Shown here: piece by piece, positions 19,337 to 28,673 of the stretch
Numbering within the stretch: position 1 is the first letter of the stretch
Layout of the letters: each line of letters starts with the position of its first letter
Assembly: GCF_965204125.1 (NCBI RefSeq)
Contig: NZ_OZ241968.1
Location: forward strand, 1,798,001 to 1,862,000
Length of the DNA stretch: 64,000 nt
Reading direction: 5' to 3'
DNA from: Poriferisodalis sp965204125
Lineage (GTDB): Bacteria > Actinomycetota > Acidimicrobiia > Acidimicrobiales > Poriferisodalaceae
The notes under the pieces: model-generated
Databases searched by the model: none
Seen by the model: only the letters and a program-made list of their open reading frames with translations
What the model was told of the DNA's origin: nothing
Program-made: the position numbers and the translations under genes

Positions 19337-21757
19337 CTAGGCGAGGGCGCCGGCTATGACGAGTTCGGCGATCTTGTCGCCGTCGTAGCCGAGGATGCCT
19401 TCGAGCACTTCCATGTTGTGCTCGCCGAACATCGGGCCGCCCCACAGCGGCCGGCCAGGCGTGCGTGACAGCTCGAAGTTGCTGTTCTCGACCCAGGTGT
19501 GGCCGTGCTTGGCGTGCGGTACCGACAGAAAGTGATCGCGGGCCACGATCTGCGGGTCGGCCATGAGATCTGCAGCATCGCTCACACGGTGGGCGGGCAC
19601 GTCTGCCGCTTGGAGCGCCGTCTCGATGTCGGCTGCCGCCTGAGGCTCTGTCCACGCGGTGATTGCAGCATCGATGGTTTCGGCGTGCGCTCGACGGCCT
19701 TCTGCATCGAGACCGAGCAGATCGGCGTTTGCGCCCAGCAAGTTCGCCAGTGCGTCCCAGTGCTCGTCGGTCTCGCAGGCGATCGCGACCCAGCGGTCGT
19801 CGCCGGCCGCGGGGTACACGCCGTGGGGGCACATGTGGCGGTCGGCGTTGCCGGCCCGGCCCGCGGTGCGGCCGTTGATCTCCTCGTCGGCGAACTCGGT
19901 TGCCAGGAAGTGCAGCGCCCCCTCCATCTGGGCGAAGTCGATGTGCTGGCCCCGCCCGGTGCGATCGCGCTCCGCCAGCGCGGACAGGATCAGCATCACG
20001 CCCAGCTTCGGCGAGATGTAGTCGGTGTAGGCGGTGAACGGCCCCGCCGGGATGCGGTCTGGCCATCCGGTCACCGGGTAGAAGCCGGCGATGGCCGCCG
20101 CCATCGTGCCGAAACCGGCGTACATGCGCATCGGCCCGGTCTGGCCCATCAGACAGCTCGAGAACATGACCAGCTCGGGGTTCACCTCGCGCAGCACGTC
20201 GTAGGTGAGACCCCAGTTCTCCATGGCCTTCGGCGAGAACGACTCGGTGAGCACGTCGCACCACGCGACGAGATCGAGGATCACCTCGCGGGCCTCGGGC
20301 AGCGACAGGTCGAGCGTCAGGTCCATTTTCCCGGCGTTGATCGAGTGGAACTGCAGGGCGTTCTCCTGCCCGCCCTCCTCGCCGATGAACGGGTGGACGC
20401 CGCGCAGCACATCGGGCTTCAGCTCGCTCTCGACTTTGACCACGGTGGCGCCGTAGTCGGCCAGCGTGCGCGTGGCGCCGGGGCCTGCCAGCGCCCACAT
20501 GAAATCGAGAACCTTGACGTCATCAAGCGGGCGCTCCATCGGCTGCCCCACAGGTGCCGCCTCCGCCCGCGGGCGCGCGGTGATCGCTGGCCCGGCCGCG
20601 CCGCCGAGGTAACGCGCCGTGTGCTCCCCGAGCCGCGGCGCCACCGGCAGGTCGGCCAGCGGCTCGCCGGTGGTCTTGGCGAGCGCGCCGCAGAGCCGCA
20701 CCGGTGCCGAGCCTTCGGCACGCGGCATCTCGACCTGCTGCCAGTAGTCGCGCACGTCGAGGTGCTCGAGGGCGAGCACGTCGGCGGTGGTGGTGATCGG
20801 CGCGATGAGCAGGTTGTCGGTCAGCGCCCGTTCCAGCAGCTCGGCTTTGGTCTTGGTCGCCACGAACGAGGTCAGCGCCTTGATGGCCTGATCGAACGTG
20901 TCCATCGACTCGCGGCCCTCCACGATGGCCATGCCGAAGTCCACCCAGTCCTTGTCGCGCAGCTCGGGCTCGCAGAACCCTTCCTCGCAGGCCCAGGTCA
21001 GGATCCGGCTCGTGAACGGGGCGATCATCGGACCGAACAGGAACGTGACGGTCACGTAGCCGTCGGCGCATTCGTACACCCAGGGGATCAGGAAGCCGCC
21101 CAGGTTCACGGCGCCAGGCAGCCGCACCGGCACTTCGCCGCCGGTGAGCACCGCCATCATCTGGAATTGCGTGCAGTCCACGAACGACTGCTGGGCCGAC
21201 GTGTCGACGTGCTGGCCCAGCCCGGAGGTCTGCCGTTCGTGCAGCGCCATGAGGACCGCGCCGGCGGTGTCCACCGCAGCGTTGTGCCAGGTCTGCGGCG
21301 GCCCGATGCGCACCGGCGCCCGGTCGCGGTCGCCGGTCAGCGACATCGTGCCGCTCGAAGCGGCGATGGTGAGGTCGGTAGCGGCCCAGCCGGTCTTGGG
21401 GCCCGTTTCGCCGAACGGCGTGATGGCCGCGGTCACCAGCTGCGGGCTGGCTGCGCGCAGCGCCTCGAGGTCGACGTCGAACGCACCGCACGAGATCACC
21501 GCATCGCAGCGGGCGGCGAGCTCGGCAATCTGCGCGGGGTTCTCGACGACCACCGAGTGCTTGCCCCGGTTGTAGACGAGAAACTCGATAGCGCGCTCCG
21601 GGTCGGCTACGTCATCGACGTACGGACCGCGGTGACGGGTGCGATGCCCACTGGGCGGCTCGCAGAGCACCACCTCTGCGCCGAGCTGGGCCAGCAGCAT
21701 TCCGGCGAGATGGCCCCGGTCGTCGGTCAGATCCAGAATCCGGTAGCCGTCCAGCAC
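19337..21757 (-). CDS. tandem (double-domain) family III CoA-transferase, second copy
   Basis: An 806-aa paralogue of the gene at 14269-16728. Domain 1 starts MLDGYRILDLTDDRGHLAGML and has QHVDTSAQ with Asp185; domain 2 starts near VKVLDFMWALAGPGATRTLADYG and has QHIDFAQ with Asp607. GTG at 21757 is used as start because no better upstream codon was found. Both domains keep the catalytic Asp region, so both could be active. The two fused paralogues flank the thiolase/DUF35, Dtd and RidA genes, which suggests tandem duplication within one CoA-dependent pathway. The acyl substrate is unknown. Confidence 0.88.
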   Translation of the reverse strand: MLDGYRILDLTDDRGHLAGMLLAQLGAEVVLCEPPSGHRTRHRGPYVDDVADPERAIEFLVYNRGKHSVVVENPAQIAELAARCDAVISCGAFDVDLEALRAASPQLVTAAITPFGETGPKTGWAATDLTIAASSGTMSLTGDRDRAPVRIGPPQTWHNAAVDTAGAVLMALHERQTSGLGQHVDTSAQQSFVDCTQFQMMAVLTGGEVPVRLPGAVNLGGFLIPWVYECADGYVTVTFLFGPMIAPFTSRILTWACEEGFCEPELRDKDWVDFGMAIVEGRESMDTFDQAIKALTSFVATKTKAELLERALTDNLLIAPITTTADVLALEHLDVRDYWQQVEMPRAEGSAPVRLCGALAKTTGEPLADLPVAPRLGEHTARYLGGAAGPAITARPRAEAAPVGQPMERPLDDVKVLDFMWALAGPGATRTLADYGATVVKVESELKPDVLRGVHPFIGEEGGQENALQFHSINAGKMDLTLDLSLPEAREVILDLVAWCDVLTESFSPKAMENWGLTYDVLREVNPELVMFSSCLMGQTGPMRMYAGFGTMAAAIAGFYPVTGWPDRIPAGPFTAYTDYISPKLGVMLILSALAERDRTGRGQHIDFAQMEGALHFLATEFADEEINGRTAGRAGNADRHMCPHGVYPAAGDDRWVAIACETDEHWDALANLLGANADLLGLDAEGRRAHAETIDAAITAWTEPQAAADIETALQAADVPAHRVSDAADLMADPQIVARDHFLSVPHAKHGHTWVENSNFELSRTPGRPLWGGPMFGEHNMEVLEGILGYDGDKIAELVIAGALA

Positions 21758-21910
21758 CTCGGTATGCCCCCAGTTGTCGCCAATGAGCCGGAGTGCCCGG
21801 CTGAATCCCGCAAACTCTGCCAGAACCGCTCACCGCACGCGTGCAATGCGTGCGGTGTCCGGTCCGCGGAACTGCCGCTCGGCAAAGAGCCTGAGCGTTA
21901 CTTTGCTTGC

Positions 21911-23704
21911 ATGACCACGCTTGAGGCACAGGGAAGCTCGAAGGGTTCGTCGAGACCGTCAGGCCCGCGTCGGCGCCGCAGTCGACGTTTCGGCATCGCT
22001 CTGATGGCCGTCGTATTTCTTGCCGCAGCGTGCGGCAGCGATACGTCCACCGACGAGCCGGTGCCCGATGAACCGGCATCCGGATCTGCGACCACTGTCG
22101 CACCCGATACCGGGGATGACCCCAGCGGCGGCACGCTCGTGCTGGCCGTCGAGCAGTGGCCCGAGTGCGTCAACCCCGTCACCTCGTGTGCCAATGCCAC
22201 CTGGACGATCTGGTCGGTGCTGATCCACTACCTGCCGCGGCTCATGGAGCTCGACCAGAGCAACACGTACGTGGCGTCGTCGTTGCTGGCCGAAGAGCCA
22301 ACCGTGGCGAACGGCGGCCTCGTCACCGCAGACGATGGCACGTTCACGCTCACCTACCGCCTGAATCCTGACGCGACGTGGAGCGACGGCACGCCCATCA
22401 CCAGCACAGATGTCTGGTTCAGCTGGCGCGCCGGGCTCGACACCACCGGCACGCTCAGCACCATCGGTCTGGATCTGATCACCGACATCGACCATTCCGA
22501 CCCACATACGGCCGTTATCACCTTCAGCGAGCCGTATGCACCGTGGCCGACGCTGTTCGGCGGCTTGCTGCCGGCGCACGAGCTGGGTCCCGACACCGAT
22601 ATCGCCGACAAGTGGAATGACGAGATCACGGTCTCGGGCGGTCCGTGGATCCAGGAGGAATGGAATCAGGAGCAGCACATCCTGGTTCCGAACCGCAGCT
22701 ACTGGGATGCCGAGCGCATCCCACTGGTGGACCGTGTGGTGATGGTGCCCCGCGAGGACACCGACTCGGAACTGCTGGCCCTGCAGACCGGCGAAGCCAT
22801 GGCCGCCTTCCCCCAGCCGTTTCCCGGTGCCCGCGAGCGGATCACCGGTGATCTGACCTACAAGGTCGCTGAGGGCACCTACATGGAAGGCCTCTGGATC
22901 AACCAGGACGCGCCCGACCGCCGCTTCGACATGACGCGCAACGTGCGCCAAGCCGTCGCCTATGCGCTGGATCGCGAACGCATCGCCGAAATTGCGCTTG
23001 GCACGATCACCGCCGACCCGCCGGTCCTGCAGTGCACTGGCTGGAATCCCGGGTTCGGCCCCTGGTGCCAGGACGACTTCGCCCGCTACACGCAGGATGC
23101 GGCCAAGGTCGCCGAGCTGCTCGAGGCCGAGGGCTGGACACGACCCGACCCCGACGGCTTGTGGATGAACGCCGAAGGTGAAGAGCTTGTGCTGGCATGG
23201 AACACCGTCGCCGGCAACAACCGGCGCGAGGACGTGCAAGCGCTGGTCGTCGACATGACCGCTCCGCTGGGCATCGGCTGGGAGATCATCAACTACGACC
23301 CGGGCGAGCTGTTCCAGAATCGACTGCCGGCGCTGAACTTCGGCCCGGTGGCGCTCTTCGCGAACAGCACCAACCCGGATCCCTCCGTAGCCAATCTCTA
23401 CGACATCGACGGCATCCCCACCGAGGAGAACGAGTACACGGGTCAGAACTTCACGGCCTACCGCAGCCAGCAGGCCAGCGACTTGGCGTTCGCGATTGAT
23501 GCCGAAGTGGACCCAGCAGCCCGCTTGGAGCTGGTTCACGAGTTAAGCCAGATCCTGGCGGCCGATGTGCCGTGGATCCCGCTGTACATGCTGCCCAACA
23601 TGATCATCTGGGACCCCAATGCGGTGTCGGGACCGGGCGCCTATGTGTCGAGTCCCTACGGCGGATTCTTCGACATGTTCGACTGGACCGTGCACGTCGA
23701 ATGA
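21911..23704 (+). CDS. peptide/nickel-type ABC transporter substrate-binding lipoprotein
   Basis: This 597-aa protein has an Arg-rich N-terminus, a hydrophobic segment and the lipobox LAAAC with Cys41, so it is a membrane-anchored lipoprotein. A Thr/Ser/Pro/Asp linker follows, then the solute-binding family 5 body: GGTLVLAVEQWPECVNP, FTLTYRLNPDATWSDGTPITSTDVWFSW and DRRFDMTRNVRQAVAYALDRERI. Family 5 proteins bind oligopeptides or other polar solutes. ATG 21911 starts just before the signal sequence. Two permease genes follow closely, forming an operon, but no ATPase gene is present. Confidence 0.92.
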   Translation: MTTLEAQGSSKGSSRPSGPRRRRSRRFGIALMAVVFLAAACGSDTSTDEPVPDEPASGSATTVAPDTGDDPSGGTLVLAVEQWPECVNPVTSCANATWTIWSVLIHYLPRLMELDQSNTYVASSLLAEEPTVANGGLVTADDGTFTLTYRLNPDATWSDGTPITSTDVWFSWRAGLDTTGTLSTIGLDLITDIDHSDPHTAVITFSEPYAPWPTLFGGLLPAHELGPDTDIADKWNDEITVSGGPWIQEEWNQEQHILVPNRSYWDAERIPLVDRVVMVPREDTDSELLALQTGEAMAAFPQPFPGARERITGDLTYKVAEGTYMEGLWINQDAPDRRFDMTRNVRQAVAYALDRERIAEIALGTITADPPVLQCTGWNPGFGPWCQDDFARYTQDAAKVAELLEAEGWTRPDPDGLWMNAEGEELVLAWNTVAGNNRREDVQALVVDMTAPLGIGWEIINYDPGELFQNRLPALNFGPVALFANSTNPDPSVANLYDIDGIPTEENEYTGQNFTAYRSQQASDLAFAIDAEVDPAARLELVHELSQILAADVPWIPLYMLPNMIIWDPNAVSGPGAYVSSPYGGFFDMFDWTVHVE

Positions 23705-23741
23705 ACGCATAGCCCGCGAACGGGCTGGCAGGCTCAACATC

Positions 23742-24728
23742 GTGGCGCGCTACGTGCTGAGACGGCTCGCGACGACGGTCCCGATCCTGCTGGCCATCTC
23801 GTTCGCCGTGTTCTGGGCGGCGAATCAGGTCTCGGATCCCACGGTCGCGCTCACGGTGAATCCCCGCATCGCGCCAGAGGACATCACCAGGTACCGCGAA
23901 CACCTCGGGCTCGGTGATCCGATCCTGAGCCGATACCTGCAGTGGCTCGGGGACTTCGTGCAAGCCGATCTTGGCATCTCGCTGGTGCGCAACGGTGCGG
24001 ATGTATGGCCCATCGTGCGCACAGCGTTGGTGAACACGCTGGTGCTGGTGAGCTTGGCGGTCGCGCTCTCGCTGGTCGCGGGAATCGCAATCGGCGCGAT
24101 CTCGGCCATCCGTCGCGGCTCGTTCATCGACTACTTGGCCACCACGATCTCGTTCCTGGGGATTTCCATCCCGGTGTTCTGGCTGGGCCTCATGCTGCAG
24201 CTGTTCTTCGGCTTGTACCTCGCAAATTGGCTGGGGATCGGTCCGCCGCTGCTTCCGACGGCGGGGCTGTACTCGCCTGGCCAGCAGGGCTTCGACCTCG
24301 CCGACCGAGTGCGACACCTAGTGCTGCCCACGATGGCGCTGTCGCTGCAGCTCATTGCCGTCTACAGCCGCTATATGCGGGCCAGCCTGCTTGATGTCAT
24401 GAACTCGGATCACGTTCGCGCTGCTCGTGGACGAGGCCTGCCGGAACGCACCGTGGTGGTTCGTCATGGCGTGCGCAATGCGCTGCTCCCCGTGACTGCG
24501 CAGGCCGCCACCGATGCTGGTCAGCTGGTCGGCGGGCTGGTGGTGACCGAGCTCGTGTTCCAGTACCCGGGTATGGGCCGGTTGTTCGTCGACGCCCTCT
24601 ACGGCGGCGACTACCCCGTGCTGCTGGCCTCCGTGATGATCGTTGCAACAGCAGTTTTCTTGGTGAACCTCGCAGGCGATCTCTCCTACGGCGTCCTCGA
24701 CCCCAGGATCCGGCGTGGCGCTCGCTGA
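23742..24728 (+). CDS. DppB-type ABC transporter permease
   Basis: The 328-aa protein begins VARYVLRRLATTVPILLAISFAVFW, the typical first transmembrane helix of DppB/OppB permeases, and has about six membrane segments. The EAA-like coupling loop appears as DHVRAARGRGLPERTVVVRHGVRNALLP, and GGLVVTELVFQYPGMGRL is the expected C-terminal signature. GTG 23742 is chosen from this N-terminus. It lies 37 bases after the binding-protein gene and overlaps the next permease by 14 bases. Confidence 0.92.
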   Translation: MARYVLRRLATTVPILLAISFAVFWAANQVSDPTVALTVNPRIAPEDITRYREHLGLGDPILSRYLQWLGDFVQADLGISLVRNGADVWPIVRTALVNTLVLVSLAVALSLVAGIAIGAISAIRRGSFIDYLATTISFLGISIPVFWLGLMLQLFFGLYLANWLGIGPPLLPTAGLYSPGQQGFDLADRVRHLVLPTMALSLQLIAVYSRYMRASLLDVMNSDHVRAARGRGLPERTVVVRHGVRNALLPVTAQAATDAGQLVGGLVVTELVFQYPGMGRLFVDALYGGDYPVLLASVMIVATAVFLVNLAGDLSYGVLDPRIRRGAR

Positions 24729-25590
24729 TCACGAGCTCGCAGAGCGCCCGTTGATGGCAGCCTGGCGGCGCTTCGCCAGCCGTCGCGTGTCGGTCGTAGC
24801 GCTCGTTGCGCTCGTGATCATTGCCACGGCAGTCGCCGGTGCCGACCTGATCGCCCCCTACCGGTCAGGACAGCAGCATCTCGATCATGTGCTGGCGCCT
24901 CCCGGGGCGGGCTTCCTGCTCGGGACCGACACCTTGGGTCGGGACACGCTGAGCCAGACGCTGTATGCCGGCCGGATCTCGCTCGTCATCGGCATATCGG
25001 TGGCGCTCATCGCCTCGCTGCTCGGCACGACCGTCGGCGTGGTTGCCGGCTATCTGGGCGGACGCATCGATGCCGTGTTGATGCGTTTCACCGACACACT
25101 GCTCGCACTGCCGCTCCTCATGATGATCATCCTGCTGGCGCGCATCTTGGGCGACAGCGCCGCTGATGTCGTGTTGGTGCTGTCGCTGCTGGGGTGGATG
25201 GCGCTGGCCCGCATCATCCGGGCGAAGACGCTGGCGCTGCGCGAGCAGGAATTCGTTGTGGCGGCCAGCTCGATGGGCGCAAGCACCACGCGGATCATGG
25301 TTCGCCACCTGCTGCCAAATCTGGTCGGTGAGATCTCTGTCGCGGTATCGCTCGCAGTCGCTGGTGCAATTCTGGCCGAGTCAGTGCTGAGCTTCCTGGG
25401 CTTGGGGGTCAGCTCTGCCCACACGCCGACATGGGGAAACATGATCGGAGGCAACGAGGGCTTCATGACGGTCGAGCCGTGGCTGGTGTGGGCGCCCGGA
25501 TTGGCCATCGTCATCACCGTGTTGGCCGTGAATTACGTCGGCGACGGCCTGCGCGATGCGTTTGACGTGCGAGGTGAAGGCCGCAGCTGA
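24715..25590 (+). CDS. DppC-type ABC transporter permease
   Basis: A 291-aa partner permease with an N-terminal membrane helix (VVALVALVIIATAVAGADLIAPY), the DppC motif GTDTLGRDTLSQTLYAGRISL and a coupling loop around LREQEFVVAASSMGASTTRIMVRHLLPN. The C-terminus has ESVLSFLGLGVSSAHTPTWGNM, also typical. It completes the membrane part of the peptide-type importer. The next gene on this strand is HU, so ATP-binding subunits must come from elsewhere. Confidence 0.92.
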   Translation: MALADHELAERPLMAAWRRFASRRVSVVALVALVIIATAVAGADLIAPYRSGQQHLDHVLAPPGAGFLLGTDTLGRDTLSQTLYAGRISLVIGISVALIASLLGTTVGVVAGYLGGRIDAVLMRFTDTLLALPLLMMIILLARILGDSAADVVLVLSLLGWMALARIIRAKTLALREQEFVVAASSMGASTTRIMVRHLLPNLVGEISVAVSLAVAGAILAESVLSFLGLGVSSAHTPTWGNMIGGNEGFMTVEPWLVWAPGLAIVITVLAVNYVGDGLRDAFDVRGEGRS

Positions 25591-25722
25591 CGGTCGCTCC
25601 GACTGTCGTCGCGGGGTGCAAGTACCGGGTCGCGCCGGTAGACAGCGGGCCGCAATTCCACCACTTCAGGGCTTTTGTGTGCTGAGGTGGTACCCCGAAT
25701 CGTTTCAGAGAGGAACTGGACT

Positions 25723-26001
25723 GTGGCGAACAAGGCAGAGACCATCAAGGCAGTAGCCGCCGAAGCCGGTGTGACTGCGAGCGACGCAGAGCGGACGCTG
25801 TCAGCGTTCTTTGATCTCGTTGCGGCCGAAGCGAAAGCCGGCGGCAAAGTGACCTGGCCGGGATTCGGCTCCTTCTCCATGTCTGAGCGTGGCGCCCGCA
25901 TGGGTCGCAACCCCCAGACCGGCGAGTCCATCCAGATCGGTCCGAGCCGCTCCCTCAAGCTGGCAACCGCTGCTGCCATGAAAAAGCAGCTGATGAGCTG
26001 A
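25723..26001 (+). CDS. HU-family DNA-binding protein
   Basis: The GTG at 25723 lies after AGAGAGGA and gives a 92-aa protein: ANKAETIKAVAAEAGV, then the beta-arm region GKVTWPGFGSFSMSERGARMGRNPQTGESIQI and the closing helix. This is the standard length and signature of HU histone-like proteins, which bend and compact DNA. It has no C-terminal Lys/Ala-rich tail as seen in mycobacterial HupB. An upstream gap of about 130 bases suggests its own promoter. Confidence 0.95.
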   Translation: MANKAETIKAVAAEAGVTASDAERTLSAFFDLVAAEAKAGGKVTWPGFGSFSMSERGARMGRNPQTGESIQIGPSRSLKLATAAAMKKQLMS

Positions 26002-26019
26002 GCTGAGGCTCAGCTCAGC
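25997..26019. terminator. inverted repeat between HU and the convergent MFS gene
   Basis: GCTGAGCTGAG (25997-26007) is exactly inverted at 26009-26019 around one G. It overlaps the HU stop codon and the end of the MFS gene (stop at 26010). It could end transcription from both sides; the central bases must open to make a loop. No U-tract is seen. Confidence 0.5.
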
Positions 26020-27293
26020 GGCGCCGTCTGTGGCGCCACACCATCCCTTCGGCGCATCGTCGCCATGCAGATGCAAGCAGTGAGGGCAAGAGCAGCGATG
26101 ACCGAGTAGGTCGTGCTGAAGCTGCTCGTCCGGTCGGCGAGCCACCCGCTCGCGGCCGGGCCGATCACCGACGCAGGGCCGTAGAACATCGTCATCGAGC
26201 CGAGCACGGCGGCGAACGTGCGGTCGGAGACGTGATCGCTCACGAACGTCGCGGTGAGCGATGGGAACGAGAACGATGCTGCGCCGAAAACCACCACGGC
26301 GACGAGGATCATGGCGCTGGGCGCACGCGTCGCCATGACCACGGCGGCACCGGCGCTCAAGGCCATGACGGTGGCCATGGTTGCGGGCCGCCCGATGCGG
26401 TCGCTGAGCCGTCCGAAGGCCAGTGCCCCAACGATCGAACCCGCGCCCATCCACGAGAACACGAGCGTCGCGGCGGTGCGGCTGAATTCGTGATCGCCCT
26501 CCAGCGCTCGCCCCAAGAAGTTCGCGAACGAAGACGCCATGTACGCGAATGCCATGTATGCCGCGACAGCGCGCTTCCACCCGTGAATCCGGAACAGGGC
26601 TCCGAAGCCGCCGGCACCGGCCACCCGCTCGGTGCGTCGAGCCCGGACGAATATCGACAGCGCCGCAAACAGCACCACCGACAGTGCCGCCTGGGCCACC
26701 CAGACGGGCCGCCAGATCGCATCGTCGGCCGCAATGCTGCGCAGGGCAGTGGTTGCGAGCGGCACGCCGATGAGCGCGGCGCCCATGGTGGCGGTGAGCG
26801 TGCCGAGCGCGGCGCCGCGGCGACTCGCCGGCACGCCTTCGCTGGCGATCACTGGTGCCGTGAGCCAGATGCCGCCGCCGCCGAGACCGGCCAATGCAGT
26901 GCCGATCACTACGGCTGCCGGGCTCGACGCGGTGCCGATCACCGCAAGACCCACGGTCGAAGTGACGATGCCGGCGCGCAGCAAGGTGAACGGCTCGATT
27001 CGACCGGCAGTGAACGTGACGATGATCACTCCGGTGAAGTACGCGCCCATGTTGGCCGAGCCGAGCGCGCCGATCAGCGTGTCGCTGAGGTCGAGATCGT
27101 CGGCCATGGCGGGCACCAGCACGCCGACCGTGGCCCGGCCGAAGACGTGCGACACCACCCCCGAAAGAGCCACCAGCACCACCCGTCCCCAGCGGACGCG
27201 CTCGCGCGGGGTGCTCCCGACCTCGCTGGGTACCGGTGGGCTAGATGCGGCCTGGCCCGAAGTGACCTCGAAGACGTCGGGCAGGCGGCCCAT
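26010..27293 (-). CDS. MFS transporter
   Basis: A 427-aa hydrophobic protein with about twelve membrane segments and the major facilitator pattern, including GALAFGRLSDRIGRPATM (the GxxxDRxGRR-like loop between helices) and a first half with GRATVGVLVPAMADDLDLSDTLIGALGSAN. ATG 27293 starts 18 bases after the P450 stop, so the two genes are probably one operon and the carrier may move the P450 substrate or product. The transported compound cannot be told from sequence. Confidence 0.85.
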   Translation of the reverse strand: MGRLPDVFEVTSGQAASSPPVPSEVGSTPRERVRWGRVVLVALSGVVSHVFGRATVGVLVPAMADDLDLSDTLIGALGSANMGAYFTGVIIVTFTAGRIEPFTLLRAGIVTSTVGLAVIGTASSPAAVVIGTALAGLGGGGIWLTAPVIASEGVPASRRGAALGTLTATMGAALIGVPLATTALRSIAADDAIWRPVWVAQAALSVVLFAALSIFVRARRTERVAGAGGFGALFRIHGWKRAVAAYMAFAYMASSFANFLGRALEGDHEFSRTAATLVFSWMGAGSIVGALAFGRLSDRIGRPATMATVMALSAGAAVVMATRAPSAMILVAVVVFGAASFSFPSLTATFVSDHVSDRTFAAVLGSMTMFYGPASVIGPAASGWLADRTSSFSTTYSVIAALALTACICMATMRRRDGVAPQTAPLS

Positions 27294-27310
27294 CTGCGCG
27301 GAGGCGGGGT

Positions 27311-28528
27311 TCAGTGCCCCGGCGTGAACCTGATCGGCAGTGTCGATGGCCCCCAAATGCCGTTGGACACCGGTTTCCATTCCACGTCGCCGTCGAGACG
27401 CAAGTCCGGCATTCGCTTCGCCACGGCCTTGAGGGCCTCCTGCAGCTCGGCTCGTGCCAGGAACGCGCCGAGGCAGTAGTGGATGCCGCTGCCGAAGGTC
27501 ATGTGCGGCGCACTCGACCGGCGCGTGATGTCGAAGCGCAGCGGCTGATCGAACTGCGTCTCGTCATGGTTGGCGGCGGTGAAGCTGGGAAAGATCAGCG
27601 TGCTGGCCGGGAACTCGATGTCGCGGTAGGTGAGGTCCTCGCTGGCGTAGCGGGCGGTGCCCCGGATGGCGCCGAAGTGCCGCATGACTTCTTCGGCAGC
27701 CAGGGGCGCGAGCGACGGCTCGTCGCGCAGCAGCCGGAGCTGGTCGGGACAGCGGGCGAACAGTTCCACAGCGCAGGCGAGCTGATTGCGCGTGGTGTCG
27801 GTGCCGGCGAGCAGTACGGCGTTGGCCAGTGACTGCATCTCCTCGGTCGTCAGCCGGTCGCCTTCCTCCTCTGCGGCGATGAGATCCGAGAGCAGGTCGT
27901 CGCGAGGCTCGGCGCGCCGCTCGGCGATGAGCTTGGACATGTAGGCACCCATCTCGTCCTGCGCGGACATGATCGTGTGCAGGTCGCGTGCCAGGTTGCC
28001 GTTGAACACCCGGAAGATGTCGGTGGCGAGACGGCTGAACAGCTCCCAGTCGTCGCGGGGTGCGCCCAGCAGCTCGCAGATGATCGGGATGGGGTACGGC
28101 TCGCAGACCTCGGTGACGAAATCGCCGTGCCCGCGAGCACACAGCGGGTCGAGCAGCTCGTCGATGACCTCGGCCATGAACGGGCGCAGCCGTTCGGCGG
28201 CCTTGGGAGTGAACGCCGGGCCGACGAGCCGGCGCAGTCGCTGGTGCTCGTCGCCCTCCATGCCCAGGATGTTCTGCCCGCTGCGGCGGTTCCACTCGGC
28301 GTCGTCGACGCCTTGCATCTGGGCGATGAGGCCGATGGCGCTGAACCAGCGCTTGTCGCGCAGCATGGCGGTCACGTCGGCGTGACGGGTGATGACGTAG
28401 CCCAGCGGGGTGCGGGCGATCCAGTTGCGCTCAGCGAGCCCGATCAGTGCCTCTCGCCTCTCGTCCTCGCCTTCATCGCCTCCGAGGCCGACCTCAGGCA
28501 TGTCGACATCGGCAACAAGTGTGGCCAT
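27311..28528 (-). CDS. cytochrome P450
   Basis: A 405-aa soluble bacterial P450 of normal length. The I-helix has AGTDTT at 241-246, the ExxR pair is Glu280-Arg283, and the haem loop MTFGSGIHYCLG has the proximal Cys352. GMEGDEHQRLRRLVGPAFTP is the usual C-helix region. It probably hydroxylates a hydrophobic substrate with electrons from ferredoxin/ferredoxin reductase, neither of which is in this window. It heads a two-gene unit with the MFS carrier and faces the enoyl-CoA hydratase gene across about 145 bases. Confidence 0.95.
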   Translation of the reverse strand: MATLVADVDMPEVGLGGDEGEDERREALIGLAERNWIARTPLGYVITRHADVTAMLRDKRWFSAIGLIAQMQGVDDAEWNRRSGQNILGMEGDEHQRLRRLVGPAFTPKAAERLRPFMAEVIDELLDPLCARGHGDFVTEVCEPYPIPIICELLGAPRDDWELFSRLATDIFRVFNGNLARDLHTIMSAQDEMGAYMSKLIAERRAEPRDDLLSDLIAAEEEGDRLTTEEMQSLANAVLLAGTDTTRNQLACAVELFARCPDQLRLLRDEPSLAPLAAEEVMRHFGAIRGTARYASEDLTYRDIEFPASTLIFPSFTAANHDETQFDQPLRFDITRRSSAPHMTFGSGIHYCLGAFLARAELQEALKAVAKRMPDLRLDGDVEWKPVSNGIWGPSTLPIRFTPGH

Positions 28529-28673
28529 GGCCGCACCCTAACCAGCCCGCCTGCGGCGCCGAACAGAAGCCCCACGAGATCGGGTCGAGGCCGACGCCGG
28601 CGGTCGCTGCCGAGGCCGTGGGGTGGGCACGAAGCCGAGCACGGCGCCGTTTGGCGGCCGTACCATTCGCCCG

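Noticed and set aside
19499..21910. Long frame upstream and in frame with the peptide-binding lipoprotein
   Set aside because: It is antisense to the second double CoA-transferase; the lipoprotein signal sequence begins at ATG 21911.
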